From Chloroflexota bacterium (GTDB taxonomy: Bacteria > Chloroflexota > Dehalococcoidia > Lucifugimonadales > Lucifugimonadaceae): 60,089 nt of DNA. Below, in pieces: positions 16,875 through 24,995 of the stretch. Location: NCBI GenBank assembly GCA_002717385.1, contig PBDR01000029.1, forward strand, positions 1 to 60,089. The letters are read 5' to 3'. Every line of letters begins with the position of its first letter. Within the stretch, counting starts at the first letter, position 1. The position numbers and the translations under genes were made by a program. The notes below the pieces were generated by a model, which saw only the letters and a program-made list of their open reading frames with translations, made no database searches and was not told the DNA's origin.

Positions 16875-18218
16875 CTATTTCTTCTCTGGTTTAGTAATTG
16901 ATGCCAAAAACTCTTTGTTATTGCTAGTTTTAGATAATCTTTCTAAAATTCGCTCCCCAGCTTCAGTTGGATTATTTTCATCATTTCCCAAAATTGCCAT
17001 CATTCTTCGTAATAACCATACTTGTTTGAGTGTATCGGAATCCTGCAATAATTCTTCATGTCTTGTACCACTACGTTCGATATTTATAGCTGGCCAAATC
17101 CTTCTTTCAGCCATTGAACGGTCCAAATGGAGTTCCATATTACCAGTACCTTTAAATTCTTCATAAATCAAATCATCTAATCGAGATCCTGTATCAATCA
17201 AAGCCGTGGCTATAATAGTTAAACTACCAGCTTCTTCGCAATTTCTAGCAGCACCAAAAAAACTTTTGGGCGGATAAAGCGCAACTGGATCCATACCACC
17301 TGAAAGAGTTTTCCCACTGCTTGGTAAGGCTAAATTGTAAGCTCTAGCTAATCGAGTTAAACTATCCAAAAGTACTACGACATTTTCTCCATTTTCCACT
17401 AGCCTTTTTGCTCTCTCTATCGCACTTTCTGCAGTACGGCAATGATCTTGGACAGGTTCGTCAAAAGTAGAACTGTAGATTTCACCTTTAATTGAACGTT
17501 TCATATCCGTAACTTCTTCTGGTCTTTCTCCAATAAGGGCCACTATAACATTGGTAGATGGCATATTTTCACTTATTCCTTGTGCAATTTGTTTTAACAG
17601 CACGGTTTTCCCAGCTTTAGGTGGGGCAACAATCAAAGACCTTTGGCCTTGTCCAATTGGTGAAACAATATCGATAATTCTTGTAGAAAGAGATTTCGGA
17701 TCAGTTTCAGTTATAAATTGTTTATCAGGATAGACAGAAGTCAACTTTTCAAACTTTGGTCTATTCATCGCTTTTTCAGGATCAATACCATTTACAATTT
17801 CAACACGTAACAAGCCATAGTATTTTTCTCCCTCTCTAGGAGGTCTCACTTGACCAGCAATCATATCACCAGTTCTAAGCCCAAAACGTCTTATTTGACT
17901 ATGTGAAACATAAACATCATCTGATGTACTCTGTCTCCCTGGCGTCCTAAGAAAACCATATCCATCATGTAATATATCTAATACACCAGCTCCAACCAAC
18001 TGATCTGTATCTTTTGCTGCTATACCAAGTAATTCCAATATAAGATCAGAGCGTCTCTCTGGAATTTTTTTTATACCTTTTTCAACTGCAAGTTTAACTA
18101 ATTCTTGATCAGTTTGAACACCTAAATTACCAAGGTCTGGTAATGACAGATCTTCAAACTCGAAATTCTCTTCGGGCAATCCCGAATTCCTCGAATGACC
18201 ATCTCCATTAACCCTCAT
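16875..18218 (-). CDS. rho: transcription termination factor Rho
   Basis: Hexameric RNA-dependent ATPase that ends transcription. The N-terminal Rho domain is followed by the cold-shock-like RNA-binding domain (GVLDILHDGYGFLR, about 78-91). The RecA-like ATPase core has Walker A APPKAGKTV at 198-206, GERPEEVTDM, the DSLTRLARAYN Walker B region and the R-loop near GTGNMELHLDR. The coordinates use the first ATG. The frame stays open upstream, however, encoding an Arg/Lys-rich stretch (NRRPKRR). An AAGGAG lies 7 nt before an in-frame CTG at 18281, so the protein may begin 21 codons earlier. The ATG has poor Shine-Dalgarno spacing. Confidence 0.96.
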   Translation of the reverse strand: MRVNGDGHSRNSGLPEENFEFEDLSLPDLGNLGVQTDQELVKLAVEKGIKKIPERRSDLILELLGIAAKDTDQLVGAGVLDILHDGYGFLRTPGRQSTSDDVYVSHSQIRRFGLRTGDMIAGQVRPPREGEKYYGLLRVEIVNGIDPEKAMNRPKFEKLTSVYPDKQFITETDPKSLSTRIIDIVSPIGQGQRSLIVAPPKAGKTVLLKQIAQGISENMPSTNVIVALIGERPEEVTDMKRSIKGEIYSSTFDEPVQDHCRTAESAIERAKRLVENGENVVVLLDSLTRLARAYNLALPSSGKTLSGGMDPVALYPPKSFFGAARNCEEAGSLTIIATALIDTGSRLDDLIYEEFKGTGNMELHLDRSMAERRIWPAINIERSGTRHEELLQDSDTLKQVWLLRRMMAILGNDENNPTEAGERILERLSKTSNNKEFLASITKPEKK

Positions 18219-18281
18219 ACGCCTTTTAGGGCGTCGGTTTGATTGGTTTCTTGTTGATTGAGTTCTAGAAATTGGAGTCAG

Positions 18282-18629
18282 TGGTTTTCTCCTTTTTTGA
18301 AGTTTAAAGTAGATCTTTTTGAGTCTAAAAAATAAACCTTTTGATAGACATCATTTTATATAAAGCATCACTTATTCAGTAAATTATGATAAGAAAAGTT
18401 CAATTTATAAATGACTAATTAGTGGAAAGTAAATTCTCAAATAATAGAGACATAACGTAAGAGCAATTACCTGTAAATAGACACACTTTGAAGATATTGA
18501 CTAAGAGAAAAATTTCTGGAAATCACATAACAACATAAAATGGTATAGAAACAGTACACTTCGCTCACGTCAGATTTTCATTATAACATATTTTACAAGA
18601 TGACAAAATATCGCTTAATGGAATTAGTA
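18282..18629 (-). promoter_or_regulatory. long rho leader with extended -10 promoter
   Basis: The gap after pyrG holds no gene. A promoter sits right behind pyrG: TATAAT at 18580-18585 with an extended TGT before it, and a weak -35 (TTTTGT, 17-nt spacing, or TTGTCA, 15-nt spacing). Transcription from there gives a leader of about 290 nt before the rho coding region. Long rho leaders in other bacteria are sites where Rho attenuates its own transcription. The leader here is AT-rich and shows no strong hairpin. Confidence 0.5.
18289..18294 (-). promoter_or_regulatory. Shine-Dalgarno pointing to an upstream non-ATG start of rho
   Basis: AAGGAG lies 7 nt before an in-frame CTG (18279-18281). This spacing is ideal, whereas the annotated ATG has only an AAAAGG ending 3 nt before it. 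The site suggests initiation at CTG and a basic N-terminal extension of 21 residues. Confidence 0.4.
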
Positions 18630-20270
18630 TTATTTATTCTGAAAAAGAAAATGTTGATCCCCCTCTACATAAGTCTTTATTGAAGCACTTATAAATTCTC
18701 TGAAAAGTGGATGAGGTCTTTCTGGTCTAGATGCAAATTCAGGATGAAATTGACTACCTACCATGAATGGATGATCAGAAACTTCAACAACCTCAACCAA
18801 AGAATCATCCGGAGATGTACCAGAAGGGATTAATCCAAATTTTTCCAACCTATCCCTATAAGAATTATTTAATTCATACCTATGCCTGTGTCTCTCCTTA
18901 ACTAATTCTAATCCATAAGCATTTCTTGCAACGGTCCCGGTCTTCAACTTACACTCATAAGAGCCCAAACGCATTGTACCTCCAGTAGATTTCAAATTCT
19001 CTTGACCTTCCATGAATGAAATCACCGGATTATTTGTAGATTCAGACATTTCCAGTGAATTAGCATCTTTAATTCCAAGAACATTTCTAGTGAATTCAAT
19101 GACCATTATCTGCATCCCAAGACATAATCCTAAATACGGGATTTTTTTCTCGCGAGCAAAATTAGCAGTTAAAATCATCCCTTCAACACCTCTGGGGTCA
19201 AATCCTCCGGGAACAATAAAACCATTTACATTATTGAAAAGATTATCAAGATTTGGTTTATCTATTTCTATACTTTCAGAAGATACCCACTTTATATTAA
19301 CCGATACTTTATGTAACATCCCTGCGTGCTTGATGGCTTCAATAACAGACATATACGAATCATGAAGTTCTATATATTTCCCCACGATACAAATATTAAT
19401 CTCGGTTCTATTGGAAAAATCAGATGTAGTAGTCTTTTCCCATTCACTAAGATCTATAGAAATTTTAGGCATTCTAAATTTTTCTGCAATAATTTTACCT
19501 AAACCTTCGTTTTCTAAATGAATTGGAACCTTGTACACATTATCTAGAGTTGGTAAGCTAATCACAGCATCATTATTTACATCACAATACAACGCTATTT
19601 TACTTTTTACTGCTTCCTGAATTTCAATATCAGATCTACATAATATAGCATCAGGCATTATCCCCATTCCACGTAATTCTTGAACACTGTGTTGTGTAGG
19701 CTTAGTTTTCAATTCCTCTGTTGAACTTAAAAATGGTAGAAGAGTAATATGAATATAAAAAGTTCTTTCTTGCCCTACTACTCTCCTCATTTGCCTAATA
19801 GCTTCTATGAATGGTTGCCCTTCTATATCACCAACTGTACCTCCTACCTCAATAATTATCACATCTGACTTTGAAAATTCAGCCAACTTAAAAAGTCTGG
19901 AGCGAATAGCATCTGTCACATGTGGTACAGTTTGAATAGTTCCTCCTAAATATTTCCCTTCCCTTTCATTTGCTATAACTTCTGAATATATTTGACCTGC
20001 AGTAACATTAGACATTGAAGTAAGTTCTACATCAATAAATCTTTCATAGTGACCCAAATCCAAATCGGTTTCAGATCCATCAACTGTGACAAAAACTTCT
20101 CCATGTTGATATGGTGACATAGTACCAGGATCAACATTTAAATAAGGATCTAATTTCATTATAGCTACAGACATACCTCGACTTTTTATCATTTTTCCTA
20201 TTGAAGCTACGGTAATCCCCTTACCTAAAGAACTTACAACACCACCTGTAACAAAAATAAAATTCACCAA
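18630..20270 (-). CDS. pyrG: CTP synthase
   Basis: Makes CTP from UTP, ATP and glutamine. The N-terminal synthetase (amidoligase) domain begins with FVTGGVVSSLGKGIT, which contains the ATP-binding loop. It also contains the DPYLNVDPGTMSP and VGDIEGQPFIEA segments. The C-terminal class I glutamine amidotransferase domain starts near residue 290 and has the nucleophile motif GLCLGMQ. The His/Glu of its triad is in FHPEF. Length (546) is normal. It lies upstream of rho on the same strand, separated by the rho promoter and leader. Confidence 0.98.
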   Translation of the reverse strand: MVNFIFVTGGVVSSLGKGITVASIGKMIKSRGMSVAIMKLDPYLNVDPGTMSPYQHGEVFVTVDGSETDLDLGHYERFIDVELTSMSNVTAGQIYSEVIANEREGKYLGGTIQTVPHVTDAIRSRLFKLAEFSKSDVIIIEVGGTVGDIEGQPFIEAIRQMRRVVGQERTFYIHITLLPFLSSTEELKTKPTQHSVQELRGMGIMPDAILCRSDIEIQEAVKSKIALYCDVNNDAVISLPTLDNVYKVPIHLENEGLGKIIAEKFRMPKISIDLSEWEKTTTSDFSNRTEINICIVGKYIELHDSYMSVIEAIKHAGMLHKVSVNIKWVSSESIEIDKPNLDNLFNNVNGFIVPGGFDPRGVEGMILTANFAREKKIPYLGLCLGMQIMVIEFTRNVLGIKDANSLEMSESTNNPVISFMEGQENLKSTGGTMRLGSYECKLKTGTVARNAYGLELVKERHRHRYELNNSYRDRLEKFGLIPSGTSPDDSLVEVVEVSDHPFMVGSQFHPEFASRPERPHPLFREFISASIKTYVEGDQHFLFQNK

Positions 20271-20463
20271 GAATTATCTCCATATTTAAAAAATTAAGAA
20301 GTTACAAAAAAACAATTAATCCTAAATAACTGTATCAAAAAAAAAAAAAAACCGTTTTTAATAAGTTCCACAATTAAATTATTCTAGTCCAGAATATAAA
20401 ATTAATATTACATAATTACGAATTTACTTTTTCTATAATTAAATTACAAAATACTAAATAAAC
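20271..20463. other. divergent intergenic region pyrG/gatC with a 16-base A-run
   Basis: About 190 bp between the divergent starts of pyrG and gatC, where promoters for both are expected. It contains an uninterrupted run of 16 A on the plus strand (20337-20352) followed by ACCG-free T-rich sequence. No unambiguous -35/-10 pair stands out in the AT-rich background. Confidence 0.5.
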
Positions 20464-20754
20464 ATGTCAAAAATTAACAATAAAACCATAAAACATATTG
20501 CCCAATTATCATATCTACATCTAAATGATAAAGAAATTGAACTAATGCGAGACAGCCTAGGGAGTATATTAGAAAAATTTCAAAAGTTATCAGAAATTGA
20601 CACTAATAACATATTACCTACGGGACATCCATCAGATATTTTTTCATCTATGCGAGATGATACTGAGTCAGATCATCTTGAAAAAAAAGATGTTTTAAAA
20701 AATGCTCCTTCATCAGATGGAACTTTTATTGTAGTAAAGCCAGTACTTGATTAA
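20464..20754 (+). CDS. gatC: aspartyl/glutamyl-tRNA amidotransferase subunit C
   Basis: Small subunit of the GatCAB complex, which converts misacylated Glu-tRNA(Gln), and in some organisms Asp-tRNA(Asn), to the amidated forms. The 96 residues show the family pattern: IKHIAQLSYLHLNDKEIELM, then LEKFQKLSEIDTNNILPTGHP, then MRDD and a C-terminal FIVVKPVLD. It lies 17 bp before gatA, with which it must assemble. gatB is not in the window. Confidence 0.95.
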   Translation: MSKINNKTIKHIAQLSYLHLNDKEIELMRDSLGSILEKFQKLSEIDTNNILPTGHPSDIFSSMRDDTESDHLEKKDVLKNAPSSDGTFIVVKPVLD

Positions 20755-20771
20755 AATTCAAAAAAAATAAA

Positions 20772-22238
20772 TTGTCAGACGAAATATTCCATAAAACAAT
20801 TTCTGAACTTAGAAAGATGCTAGATAATCATCAAGTCTCTCCAGTTGAATTGGTAAAGATTTATCTAAATAGATCAAAAAATATTAATCCTACAATTAAC
20901 TCTGTATTAACTCATACAGAAGATTTAGCATTATCTTCAGCAAAATTGGCTGAAAAAACCATAAATAATAAAAAATCGAAATTACTAACTGGAATCCCAA
21001 GTATGGTGAAAGACAATATTTCTACTTCAGGTATTGAAACAACTGCAGCCTCAAAAATATTAAGTGGGTATATACCACCATTTGATGCAACCGTAATAAA
21101 AAATTTACATCAAGATCAAGCATTAATTTGTGGTAAAACAAATCTTGATGAATTTGCAATGGGATCTTCTACGGAAAATTCTGCATTTGGATCAGTTAAA
21201 AATCCAATAAATACTACTAAAGTTCCTGGAGGGAGTAGTGGTGGATCTGCTGCTAGTGTTTCAGCAGGTCAATGTGTGTTTGCGTTAGGCTCAGACACTG
21301 GAGGTAGTATAAGACAACCCGCATCATTTTGTGGAATCACGGGAATGAAGCCCACTTATGGATTAGTGAGTAGATTCGGTCTAATAGCATTTGGAAGTTC
21401 TTTAGATCAAATAGGACCTTTAGCTAAAAGTGTAAAAGATTGTGCAATTATACTGAATTCAATTTCATCTGTGGATAAAAATGATTCTACTTCAATCAAA
21501 AGACCATTCAAAGATTTTGGAGAAAAAATAGGTAAAAGCATTAAAGGCCTTAAAATAGCTATTCCAAAAGAATATTTAGTGAATGGTATAGAACAAGGTG
21601 TAAGAAATGCTTATGAAAAATCTTTGATAGAACTGGAAAGAGGTGGGGCAATACTAGAAGAAATTACACTACCATTGACCGATCACGCTCTTTCAGTATA
21701 TTACATAATAGCACCTGCAGAAGCATCATCTAATCTTTCAAGATATGATGGTATAAAATATGGAACATCAGTAACTGGAGGAAAGAATTCAATAGAACAC
21801 ACATTTTTATCAAGAGGTTTTGGTTTTGGTGATGAAGTGAAAAGAAGAATTTTATTAGGAACTTACGTTTTATCATCAGGTTATTATGATGCATACTATC
21901 TTAAAGCTCAAAAGGTTAGGACTCTTATAAGAAATGAATTCAATAATGCTTTTAAAAATTTTGATGCCATTGTAACCCCTACTACACCAAATGTTGCTTT
22001 TAACTTGAACGAAAAAATCAACGATCCATTCCAAATGTATTTAAATGATGTTTGTACCATTCCAGTAAACATTGCTGGGTTACCTGCAATATCAGTACCA
22101 AATGGAATAGAAAATAATTTACCAACGGGATTACAAATTATAGGGCCTAGAATGGGAGACCCCACTGTAATTCAAATAGCTCATTATTACGAGGAAATTT
22201 CCGAATGGAAAAGAAAAATTCAAAACATAATAAAATAA
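20772..22238 (+). CDS. gatA: aspartyl/glutamyl-tRNA amidotransferase subunit A
   Basis: Amidase subunit of GatCAB that releases ammonia from glutamine or asparagine for transamidation on tRNA. The amidase-signature fold is intact: the catalytic Lys is in MVKDNI, and the Ser-cis-Ser-Lys region includes PGGSSGGSAA and GSDTGGSIRQPASFCG. Length is 488, normal. The start is TTG, 17 bp after gatC. The last 34 bp overlap the reading frame of the following lipoprotein gene, a dense arrangement suggesting cotranslation. Confidence 0.97.
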   Translation: MSDEIFHKTISELRKMLDNHQVSPVELVKIYLNRSKNINPTINSVLTHTEDLALSSAKLAEKTINNKKSKLLTGIPSMVKDNISTSGIETTAASKILSGYIPPFDATVIKNLHQDQALICGKTNLDEFAMGSSTENSAFGSVKNPINTTKVPGGSSGGSAASVSAGQCVFALGSDTGGSIRQPASFCGITGMKPTYGLVSRFGLIAFGSSLDQIGPLAKSVKDCAIILNSISSVDKNDSTSIKRPFKDFGEKIGKSIKGLKIAIPKEYLVNGIEQGVRNAYEKSLIELERGGAILEEITLPLTDHALSVYYIIAPAEASSNLSRYDGIKYGTSVTGGKNSIEHTFLSRGFGFGDEVKRRILLGTYVLSSGYYDAYYLKAQKVRTLIRNEFNNAFKNFDAIVTPTTPNVAFNLNEKINDPFQMYLNDVCTIPVNIAGLPAISVPNGIENNLPTGLQIIGPRMGDPTVIQIAHYYEEISEWKRKIQNIIK

Positions 22239-22684
22239 TCCCGAAATTATTTATAACTGTAATTTTAATAATTATTTTATCTTCATGTTCTGGAGAAAAA
22301 AATTTAAGTCAAATAAATACTGATCCTACCCAAGAAATTATAAATTCAGATGATTTTACACCTATATCTGGATCTCCACCAATGCCGCATATTTTTAATG
22401 GAAAATTCACCATTAATAATAAACCTGGACCAAAAGGAATAACCATTTTCGCAAATATAATTGATGGTGGATCACCTATTTCCATTACAAATCAGGGATC
22501 ATATATGCATATAATTTTATCCCCTGTAAGTGAAAGAGATTTAGATCATGGAATTTTTCATTTCTATATTGGATCAAGAGAGGGTGAGTATGTAGAAGCT
22601 GACCAGAGATATAATATTAAATCTGTTACAAGCCCTACAATAATCGAATTAGATTTGAATTTCAGTAAATTACCAGGCAATTAA
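22205..22684 (+). CDS. small lipoprotein carrying one copy of the surface beta-domain
   Basis: 159 residues, function unknown. The N-terminus is a lipoprotein signal: basic start, hydrophobic core and lipobox LSSC with the lipidated Cys at 28. A spacer of about 30 polar residues leads to a single beta-rich domain at 63-137. The domain pattern F-N-G, K-G turn, IFANIIDGGS, GSY, IFHFYIG matches both domains of the secreted protein encoded at 11.8-12.9 kb. It overlaps the end of gatA by 34 bp; the upstream part of this frame contains no better start. It probably faces the outside of the membrane. Confidence 0.7.
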   Translation: MEKKNSKHNKIIPKLFITVILIIILSSCSGEKNLSQINTDPTQEIINSDDFTPISGSPPMPHIFNGKFTINNKPGPKGITIFANIIDGGSPISITNQGSYMHIILSPVSERDLDHGIFHFYIGSREGEYVEADQRYNIKSVTSPTIIELDLNFSKLPGN

Positions 22685-22689
22685 TTAAC

Positions 22690-23208
22690 ATGATAAGAAC
22701 ACTAAATGGGAAAACTCCTGTGATACATCCTAGCTCTTTTATTTCCGAAACTTCTTATATAGTTGGCGATGTGTTAATACTAGAAAACGTCAGCATTTGG
22801 CCGGGAACTGTGATTCGGGCTGATTCAGGAAAAATTACTATCGGTAAAGGTACAAACATTCAAGACAATTCTGTTGTACACTCTGATGATGATGCACAAA
22901 TTGGAGAATATGTAACAATAGGTCATAGAGTAATGTGCCACGCAAAAATAATTGGAAATAATAGTTTGATTGGAAATGGCTCCATACTAAACGATGGGGT
23001 TATTTTAGGTGAAAAATGTTTGGTTTCTTCAGGAAGCACAATAACAGAAAATTCAAAATTTGAAGATCGATCTCTGATTAGGGGAACACCAGGAAAATCA
23101 ATCGGTAAAATAAGAAAAAAACATGAAACATTAATGGAAAACGCTACTCAATCGTATATTAAAAGAATAAATTATTATAAAAAATCAGATTTGAATCTAA
23201 AAATATAA
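22690..23208 (+). CDS. gamma-carbonic-anhydrase-family hexapeptide-repeat protein
   Basis: A left-handed beta-helix protein of 172 residues, probably a trimer, related to archaeal Cam and the YrdA/PaaY group. The three zinc-ligand histidines of the family are present: VHSDDD and the GHRVMCH pair. Repeats such as IGNNSLIGNGSILNDGVILG build the helix. Carbonic anhydrase activity is possible, but many family members have other or unknown roles. It starts 5 bp after the lipoprotein gene and ends 4 bp from the convergent argS. Confidence 0.88.
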   Translation: MIRTLNGKTPVIHPSSFISETSYIVGDVLILENVSIWPGTVIRADSGKITIGKGTNIQDNSVVHSDDDAQIGEYVTIGHRVMCHAKIIGNNSLIGNGSILNDGVILGEKCLVSSGSTITENSKFEDRSLIRGTPGKSIGKIRKKHETLMENATQSYIKRINYYKKSDLNLKI

Positions 23209-23212
23209 TAGC

Positions 23213-24883
23213 CTACATATTTTCAGGAGCATTCATTCCCATTATTAATAAAGTTTTCGCAAAAGTTATCCTGGAAGCCTCCACTAATTTTAATCTAGAA
23301 GCAGTTAATTCAGACGAACCCTTTTCTACAGAAATCACCCTGCATTCCTCATAAAATTTTTGCAATAATCGAGCTAGATCAAAAGCATAGTATGCAATAT
23401 GATGTGGTTCTAATTGTTCTCCTGAATACGCCACTACTGATGGTAATTCGATTATTTTTCTAATTAGATTAATCTCAGATTTATGGTTCAATAAACTAAC
23501 ATCTCCATTGGCACGTAACCCTTTAGATATTGCTGATCTTTGTATAGCACATAATCTAGCATGAGCATATTGGATATAAAAAACTGGATTTTCACTAGAT
23601 TGTTTCTTGGCTAAAGATAAATCAAAATCCATTTGTGATTCTGATGATCTACTTAAAAAAATGTAACGACAGGAATCTACTCCAACTTCACTAATCAAAT
23701 CATCAATAGTGCTAATTACACCTTTTCGTTTACTAAATTTAAGAGTTTCTTCTCCACTTTTAAAATGTACAATTTGATTTAATATTATTTTTAAACGATT
23801 AGTATCAATCCCTAATCCTTCCATAGCATATTTCATTCTAGAAATATGAGCGTGGTGGTCGGCACCCCAGATATCAATAACTTGATCAAATTTTCTCTTA
23901 ACGAATTTTTGATGATGATACGAAATGTCTGTACCAAAGTATGTTGGGCCACCATCACCACTTCTTACCAATACAGTATCTTCACCTGCTCCAAGTTTTG
24001 TACCTAAAAACCATATTGCCCCATCTTTCTGAGTAATTAGTTGATGATCATCTAATAATTTAATTACTGAATCAAAATAACCTGTTTCTAATAATGTTTT
24101 TTCGCTAAACCACTCATCATACTTTACTCCTAATTTACTTAGAGTTTTCTTAATGTCACTTAATATAAACTCTAATACAAATGGAGAAAGATAATCTATA
24201 GCATCATCCTTACTCATCCCTAAAGGAATATTAGAAAAACGATTATAAAGAGTTTTTGCAAGCGAAATTAAATATCCCCCAGCATATAGTTCGTCAGGCT
24301 CATCTATTTCTACCCCTGCTTCTTGGATATATCTAAAGTACAGGCTCTCAAAAAATAGACGCATTTGGTTACCAGCATCGTTAACATAATATTCTCTGTG
24401 AACATTATGTCCATTAGCTTCAAGAATATTTGCTAAAGTACTACCTAAAACTGCTCCCCGTGCATGTCCTACATGTAATGGACCAGTTGGGTTAACACTA
24501 ACAAATTCAATCTGTATATTTTTTGGAGATAAATTTTCTATATCTCCATATTTTTCCCCAGAGTTTATAATTTCTTCCACACTTGACTGTAACCATTCAT
24601 TCGATAGAGTGAAGTTAATGAACCCTGGATTGACTACTTCTATTTTTGAAAAAAAAATTCCATTGTCTAATTTTTTGTGAATCTTTTCAGCAATTTCCAT
24701 TGGAGACATATTCATTACACGAGCCAAAATAAGTGGAATATTTGTAGAAAAATCTCCGTGTTCGATATTTCTTGGCTTTTCGACACGAATATCCACAAAA
24801 CTTACTCGTGGTAACTCACCAGATAATTGTGAATCACGTAAGGCAATTGTTATAAATTTTTTTATATCTTCAGTAATAATCAT
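23213..24883 (-). CDS. argS: arginyl-tRNA synthetase
   Basis: Class I aminoacyl-tRNA synthetase charging tRNA(Arg). The N-terminal additional domain that recognises the tRNA D-loop covers about residues 1-110. The HIGH motif appears as HVGHARGAV after NPTGPL, and the KMSKS counterpart is KFSKRKG. The C-terminal anticodon-binding helical domain with the DALRY-like region (YYAFDLARLLQKFYEECRV) ends at GMNAPENM, the usual ArgRS C-terminus. The 556 residues are normal. Convergent with the carbonic-anhydrase-like gene and divergent from the MFS transporter gene. Confidence 0.97.
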   Translation of the reverse strand: MIITEDIKKFITIALRDSQLSGELPRVSFVDIRVEKPRNIEHGDFSTNIPLILARVMNMSPMEIAEKIHKKLDNGIFFSKIEVVNPGFINFTLSNEWLQSSVEEIINSGEKYGDIENLSPKNIQIEFVSVNPTGPLHVGHARGAVLGSTLANILEANGHNVHREYYVNDAGNQMRLFFESLYFRYIQEAGVEIDEPDELYAGGYLISLAKTLYNRFSNIPLGMSKDDAIDYLSPFVLEFILSDIKKTLSKLGVKYDEWFSEKTLLETGYFDSVIKLLDDHQLITQKDGAIWFLGTKLGAGEDTVLVRSGDGGPTYFGTDISYHHQKFVKRKFDQVIDIWGADHHAHISRMKYAMEGLGIDTNRLKIILNQIVHFKSGEETLKFSKRKGVISTIDDLISEVGVDSCRYIFLSRSSESQMDFDLSLAKKQSSENPVFYIQYAHARLCAIQRSAISKGLRANGDVSLLNHKSEINLIRKIIELPSVVAYSGEQLEPHHIAYYAFDLARLLQKFYEECRVISVEKGSSELTASRLKLVEASRITFAKTLLIMGMNAPENM

Positions 24884-24995
24884 TTAAGAGTAGAAACATT
24901 TAAATTTTCAAATATCATTGAAACAGTAAATTATATATCCATGATAATGAAATTCTCAAAACACTTAAATAATACTATTTATTAAATGATTTTCT

